A DNA stretch of 18,197 nt. Source: Limnohabitans sp. (GTDB lineage Bacteria; Pseudomonadota; Gammaproteobacteria; Burkholderiales; Burkholderiaceae_C). The stretch is taken from contig SHXP01000017.1 of assembly GCA_009693225.1 (NCBI GenBank), positions 1-18,197 of the forward strand. The letters run 5' to 3'. A program made the position numbers and the translations under genes. This document shows, one piece after another, positions 14,919 to 18,197 of this stretch. Positions within the stretch are counted from its first letter, which is position 1, and each line of letters begins with the position of its first letter. The notes beneath the pieces are model-generated. The model was not told the origin of the DNA. It ran no database searches and saw nothing but the letters and a program-made list of their open reading frames with translations.

Positions 14919-16154
14919 TTAAATTTTGACTTCGTACTGCTTGTTGTCTTTAGGTTTTTTCTGCAAGTCACAGAATTGCAGCGTGTCTGACGGCTGACGT
15001 GCCTTGAACTGCTGCTTGATGGTGAGCTTCTGGTTTTTTACTTCCATCACATTGATGTCCAGAATGGCATGGTGGGTTTTGGGATCCAGCGTGACTGTGC
15101 CGCCGGGGCCCTGGATGCTGATGCCGGATTCGATGGCAGCCAGCATTTTTTCGCGGTCCAGTGAACCGGCCTTCTTGACGCAAGCCGCCCACAGCATGAT
15201 GCCCTGGTACTGAGACACAGCAATTTCGTGAACCAGTTTGGTATCGCCGAAACGCTTGGCCCATTTCGCCAGAAACTCTTTATTGGACGGGTTGGTGTTT
15301 TCCTGGCTGTAATTACCTGCGATCAGAATGCCGTCGCCTTCGGCGGCCGACAAGGCCAGGTGCTCATTACCGACACCGAAGGTGGTGGAACACAGCGGAA
15401 TCTTTTTGTTCATGCCGGAGGCCGCCCATTGGCGGAAAAAGGACATGTGCGCACCGCCGACAAGGGCTGCCACGACAAACTTGGGCTTCTCCTGCTGTAT
15501 CTTAGCGATAGTCGAACCGAAGTCGGCCACATCGAGCGGGAAGAAGTTGGTTTGCAGCACTTTGCCGCCGCCTTTGGTGATGTAGTGTGTCAACCATTTG
15601 GCGGTGATCTGACCGTAGTTGTAATCAGCTGCCAGCACATAGGCAGTCTTGCCCCATTGCTTGAGCGCGACTTCAACGATAGGCTCGACAGCCTGAGCAG
15701 GCGTGGTACCGGTACAAACGATGTTGCGGTCACACACGCCGCCTTCGTACAGCACGTTGTAGAAATACAGTGAATTGGCGCGGTGGAAGGTCTGACGGAT
15801 GGCTTCGCGTGAAGCCGAGGTGATACCGCCGTGTGTGACATCGACTTTGTCGTCACGGGTCAGTTGTTGTGCGTATTTGGTGTAGAGCGCGATGTCTGAC
15901 TGCGAGTCATATTGCACCACCTGGATTTTGCGGCCCAGCAGTCCGCCGGCAGCGTTGATTTCTTCCGCAGCCAGGGTAGTGGCCATCACCATGGGCTTGC
16001 CGTAAGCGTCCAGATTGCCCGAGTTGTCCAGAATGGAACCGAGTTTGATCGGGGCTCCCTGAGCCAGAACCAGCTCAAACGGGATGGTGGCGCCCAGTGT
16101 GGTCAGACCGGCTGAACCAGTTCTTGCTAAAAATTGGCGGCGTGAAAAGCTCAT
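14919..16154 (-). CDS. ABC transporter substrate-binding protein, amide/urea type (Peripla_BP_5)
   Basis: This 411-residue type I periplasmic binding protein has a twin-arginine-like leader, SRRQFLARTG (4-13), then a hydrophobic core ending at about VLAQG, so the fold may be exported by Tat. The mature part starts APIKLGSILDNSG and has the family block AAEEINAAGGLLGRKIQVV (62-80) and later YGQITAKW. It resembles the AmiC/FmdD/UrtA branch, which binds short-chain amides and urea, more than LivJ; this is judged by eye. It captures the substrate for the two permeases downstream. A strong SD, AGGAG (16166-16162), lies 7 bases before the ATG. It is the first gene of the seven-gene amide operon and is separated from the permeases by a stabilising-type hairpin. 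Confidence 0.9.
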   Translation of the reverse strand: MSFSRRQFLARTGSAGLTTLGATIPFELVLAQGAPIKLGSILDNSGNLDAYGKPMVMATTLAAEEINAAGGLLGRKIQVVQYDSQSDIALYTKYAQQLTRDDKVDVTHGGITSASREAIRQTFHRANSLYFYNVLYEGGVCDRNIVCTGTTPAQAVEPIVEVALKQWGKTAYVLAADYNYGQITAKWLTHYITKGGGKVLQTNFFPLDVADFGSTIAKIQQEKPKFVVAALVGGAHMSFFRQWAASGMNKKIPLCSTTFGVGNEHLALSAAEGDGILIAGNYSQENTNPSNKEFLAKWAKRFGDTKLVHEIAVSQYQGIMLWAACVKKAGSLDREKMLAAIESGISIQGPGGTVTLDPKTHHAILDINVMEVKNQKLTIKQQFKARQPSDTLQFCDLQKKPKDNKQYEVKI

Positions 16155-16232
16155 GGTAATTCTCCTGAAAATTGAGCGGATTGCTCGGGGGTTGGGACGT
16201 GAAAACGGGAGAGTGGATGAAGTGTTGCTGTA
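16155..16232 (-). promoter_or_regulatory. Gap between flotillin and ABC operon
   Basis: These 78 bases hold the SD of the binding-protein gene and a small inverted repeat, GAGC-AATCC-GCTC on the minus strand (16186-16174), followed by AATTTT. That is at best a weak terminator for the flotillin gene. No clear -35/-10 pair is visible. The ABC operon promoter is either here, of a non-consensus type, or transcription continues from the flotillin gene. Confidence 0.3.
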
Positions 16233-17852
16233 TCAGGCTTTCTTGTCGCCGCCGGCTGCCGGCTTGCCGGATGCAGCATCAATAGAGCCGGACAGGTCGA
16301 CACCGATCTGGTCGCCGATGCTCTTGAGTGCAGGCAATTGCAAGGCCATACCCAAAATACTGTCCATCACCTGGGTGACCGGGGGCTTGCCTGCACCGCC
16401 GTCGGCAGAACTGCCGCCAGCGCTGCCGCCAGCACCGTTGGTGGCGCCGAAACCGCTGACATGGTTGATACGGATGCTGTCGATTTTTTCGATGGGTTTC
16501 ATCATGTGAGACATGATTTCCGGCAACCGGTCGAGGCGGTATTGCTCCAACTTCATGTGCAGCACCGGCGTACTGAGGGCATTTTCCGCCTCGATGAGCG
16601 CGCGTGAACCTTCAGACTCGGCGAGCATGCGGGCTTTTTCAGCGGCAGCGCGGGTGTTTGTGGCCTCGGCTTCAGCCTTGGCACGTTTGAGTAAAACAGT
16701 GACCTCGGTGGCCGCATTGGCTTCAGCCACTTCGCCGGCTTCCTTGACACGTTTGACTGCCATTTCCAGAGAACGGTCGGCGACCGCACGCTCACGGTCG
16801 GTCTGCACTTTTTCCTGCGCCAGAATGACCTCGGTGCGGGCGAGTTCTGCGGCAGCCTGGGCATGCGCTTCCTCTGCTTGTTTAGCCGACAAAGTGATGG
16901 AGCTTTCGAGCTTGCGCACTTCAGAATTCAACTGGGCTTCGATTTCGGATTTGCGCAATTCACGCTGTTTTTCAATCTCGCGCATGCGGGTTTCCTGTTC
17001 GCGGGAGATGCGTGCGGCTTCAGAAGCGGCCTGCGATTCTTCGCGTGAACGCGCAGTTTCAGCATCGCTTTGCGCCTTGATTTTTTCCAGTTTCAGGCGC
17101 TGGCTGATCTGCGCTTCTTCTTCCTGCTGGTTCAGCAACAGGCGCTGCTTGGTGGCATCGAGTTGGGTCTGGCGCACAGAGATATCCGCCTCGGCTTCAA
17201 TTTGCACCCGTTTTTTGCGGTTGACCGCAATGATTTCAGCCAGGCGGCGCATACCAACAGAGTTGAAAGCATTGTTTTCGTCCAGCGCTGAAAAAGATGT
17301 CTGGTCCAGCCGGGTCAAGGACACCGAGTCCAGCACCACGCCGTTTTCAGCCAGATTGCCCTTGAGCAAAGCTGAAATGTCAGCCACAAACTGAGAGCGC
17401 TTTTCATGGATCTGGTCCATGGTGCGGCTGGCAGCCACCGCCTGAACGGCATCAATGAAACGGCCTTCAAGCAGGTTACGCATGCCTTCAGGATTGAAGG
17501 CTTTGGAACCCAGAGATTGGGCCGCGGTGGCAACGCCTTCGATTGTAGGCTGCACCCGTACATAAAACTCAAGTTCCGCGTCTACCCGCATGCGGTCTTC
17601 GGTGATCAGCGATTTTTCAGCCACCCTGCGCACCTCAACGCGGATGGTGCGCAGATTTATCTCGTCAATCTTGTGCAGAAAAGGCAGCGACAAACAACCG
17701 CCTGAAATCAGGGTTTTCTGTCCGCCGAAACCGGTACGGATGATGGCAACGTCACGACTGGACTTGCGGTAGAAATGATTCAAAAAAGTAACCAGCGCCG
17801 CAACCACGACAACCAGAACCACTACCCCGAACAACCAGGCCAGCACAATCAT
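16233..17852 (-). CDS. Flotillin-family (SPFH) membrane scaffold protein
   Basis: From the ATG at 17852 this is a 539-residue protein. It has an N-terminal membrane anchor (residues 1-25), an SPFH/band-7 domain (about 30-200, with IIRTGFGGQKTLISGGCLSLPF and ALDENNAFNSVGMRRLAEI) and a long coiled coil rich in Glu, Ala, Lys and Arg (about 205-440, with many AEA and REE repeats). The C-terminal tail is Gly/Ala/Ser-rich (about 465-539) and ends GKPAAGGDKKA. This is the architecture of bacterial flotillins of the YqiK type, which form oligomeric membrane microdomain scaffolds. The frame also opens at a TTG at 17873 (seven more residues). The ATG has a GGGG 7 bases upstream while the TTG has nothing comparable, so the ATG is preferred. 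No NfeD partner gene is seen in the window. Confidence 0.88.
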   Translation of the reverse strand: MIVLAWLFGVVVLVVVVAALVTFLNHFYRKSSRDVAIIRTGFGGQKTLISGGCLSLPFLHKIDEINLRTIRVEVRRVAEKSLITEDRMRVDAELEFYVRVQPTIEGVATAAQSLGSKAFNPEGMRNLLEGRFIDAVQAVAASRTMDQIHEKRSQFVADISALLKGNLAENGVVLDSVSLTRLDQTSFSALDENNAFNSVGMRRLAEIIAVNRKKRVQIEAEADISVRQTQLDATKQRLLLNQQEEEAQISQRLKLEKIKAQSDAETARSREESQAASEAARISREQETRMREIEKQRELRKSEIEAQLNSEVRKLESSITLSAKQAEEAHAQAAAELARTEVILAQEKVQTDRERAVADRSLEMAVKRVKEAGEVAEANAATEVTVLLKRAKAEAEATNTRAAAEKARMLAESEGSRALIEAENALSTPVLHMKLEQYRLDRLPEIMSHMMKPIEKIDSIRINHVSGFGATNGAGGSAGGSSADGGAGKPPVTQVMDSILGMALQLPALKSIGDQIGVDLSGSIDAASGKPAAGGDKKA

Positions 17853-17873
17853 GAGAGAACCCCACAGATACAA

Positions 17874-18197
17874 AATATCTTAACGACCCATTCTAGGTTT
17901 AATCGGCAAGCCCTGTGTACGTAATACCCCTGTTAGCTCAATAAATAGCTTTTGTTAAATCTATAACTATTCAGATGCAAGCCTTGTTCCGGTGCCTGTT
18001 GTTCAAAACTCATGCATTCCGCCGGCAAGTTGGATTTTGCTTATCCATCTAAGTCAAGTTTGTCCCGCCGTTGTGCTGCACCAGTCACAGGGTCAATAGG
18101 CCTTACATTCGCAGACAGGCTTTCTGCCAACAGAAAAGGCTGATTGATGTCGCCGCCTATCATTGCTTATCAACCATTCAACAGACACGGGAGAACA
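17874..18197. other. Non-coding right edge
   Basis: I see no gene in these 324 bases on either strand. The part next to the flotillin gene (about 17880-17990) is AT-rich and probably carries its promoter. One weak candidate on the minus strand is TTGCAT, 17 bases, TAACAA (about 17984-17956). The right part reads toward a plus-strand SD at the very edge. No RNA gene, phage site or repeat array is visible. Confidence 0.5.
18189..18194 (+). promoter_or_regulatory. Shine-Dalgarno-like site of a gene starting beyond the window
   Basis: GGGAGA ends three bases before the window edge. At normal spacing a start codon would follow within a few bases, so a plus-strand gene divergent from the flotillin gene probably begins just outside. 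This is inferred. Confidence 0.4.

Noticed and set aside
16513..17394. A 293-codon plus-strand frame opposite the flotillin coiled coil
   Set aside because: It is Ser/Arg/Ala-rich antisense of Glu/Ala/Lys repeats; such frames always arise opposite coiled coils.
17925..17960. AGCT-CAATAAAT-AGCT followed by TTTT as a plus-strand terminator
   Set aside because: The stem is only four AT/GC-mixed pairs, and no plus-strand gene ends nearby.
1..18197. CRISPR arrays, tRNA or rRNA genes, prophage or toxin-antitoxin systems
   Set aside because: I found no spaced direct repeats, no cloverleaf-like sequence and no proteins of these classes on either strand.

Overview
The window is about 18.2 kb of moderately GC-rich DNA. 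The protein families and gene arrangements fit a Gram-negative proteobacterium, most likely a betaproteobacterium of the Burkholderiales; this is inferred from how the proteins read, not from a search. Almost every gene lies on the minus strand. The exceptions are an IS-transposase tail at the left edge and two small genes near 5.7-6.4 kb.

Left block (1-5.6 kb). The 3' end of an IS4-type transposase abuts a compact hydroquinone-cleavage operon that reads leftward. In order it encodes the small and large subunits of a two-component hydroquinone 1,2-dioxygenase (hapC, hapD), 4-hydroxymuconic semialdehyde dehydrogenase (hapE) and maleylacetate reductase (hapF). Together they would take hydroquinone to 3-oxoadipate. 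A LysR regulator lies directly upstream in the same orientation, and a 131-base gap holding a 12-bp perfect palindrome separates it from hapC. An intrinsic-terminator-like hairpin with a U8 tract sits inside the operon, between hapD and hapE. No enzyme that makes hydroquinone is in the window.

Middle (5.6-6.4 kb). Two small plus-strand genes encode a secreted cysteine-containing protein and a small membrane protein. The second ends tail to tail with the next operon, overlapping it by 8 bases.

Right block (6.4-16.2 kb). A seven-gene minus-strand operon encodes a branched-chain amino acid/urea/amide-type (HAAT) ABC importer: a Tat-like binding protein, two permeases and two ATPases. An AMP-forming acyl-CoA synthetase and an amidase follow. 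The most striking feature is that the second, LivF/UrtE-type ATPase continues in frame, through a low-complexity linker of about 75 residues, into a complete amidase-signature enzyme (832 aa in all). The apparent logic is import of an amide, hydrolysis by the transporter-tethered and free amidases, and activation of the released acid to a CoA thioester. The permease and ATPase genes are coupled by three consecutive ATGA overlaps. A perfect 10-bp hairpin without a U tract separates the binding-protein gene from the permeases.

Right edge (16.2-18.2 kb). A flotillin-family gene with an SPFH domain and long coiled coil lies upstream of the ABC operon on the same strand. Its left neighbour is the likely promoter-bearing 78-base gap of the ABC operon. 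The last 324 bases hold no recognisable gene on either strand. They end in a Shine-Dalgarno-like GGGAGA, suggesting that a plus-strand gene begins just beyond the window.
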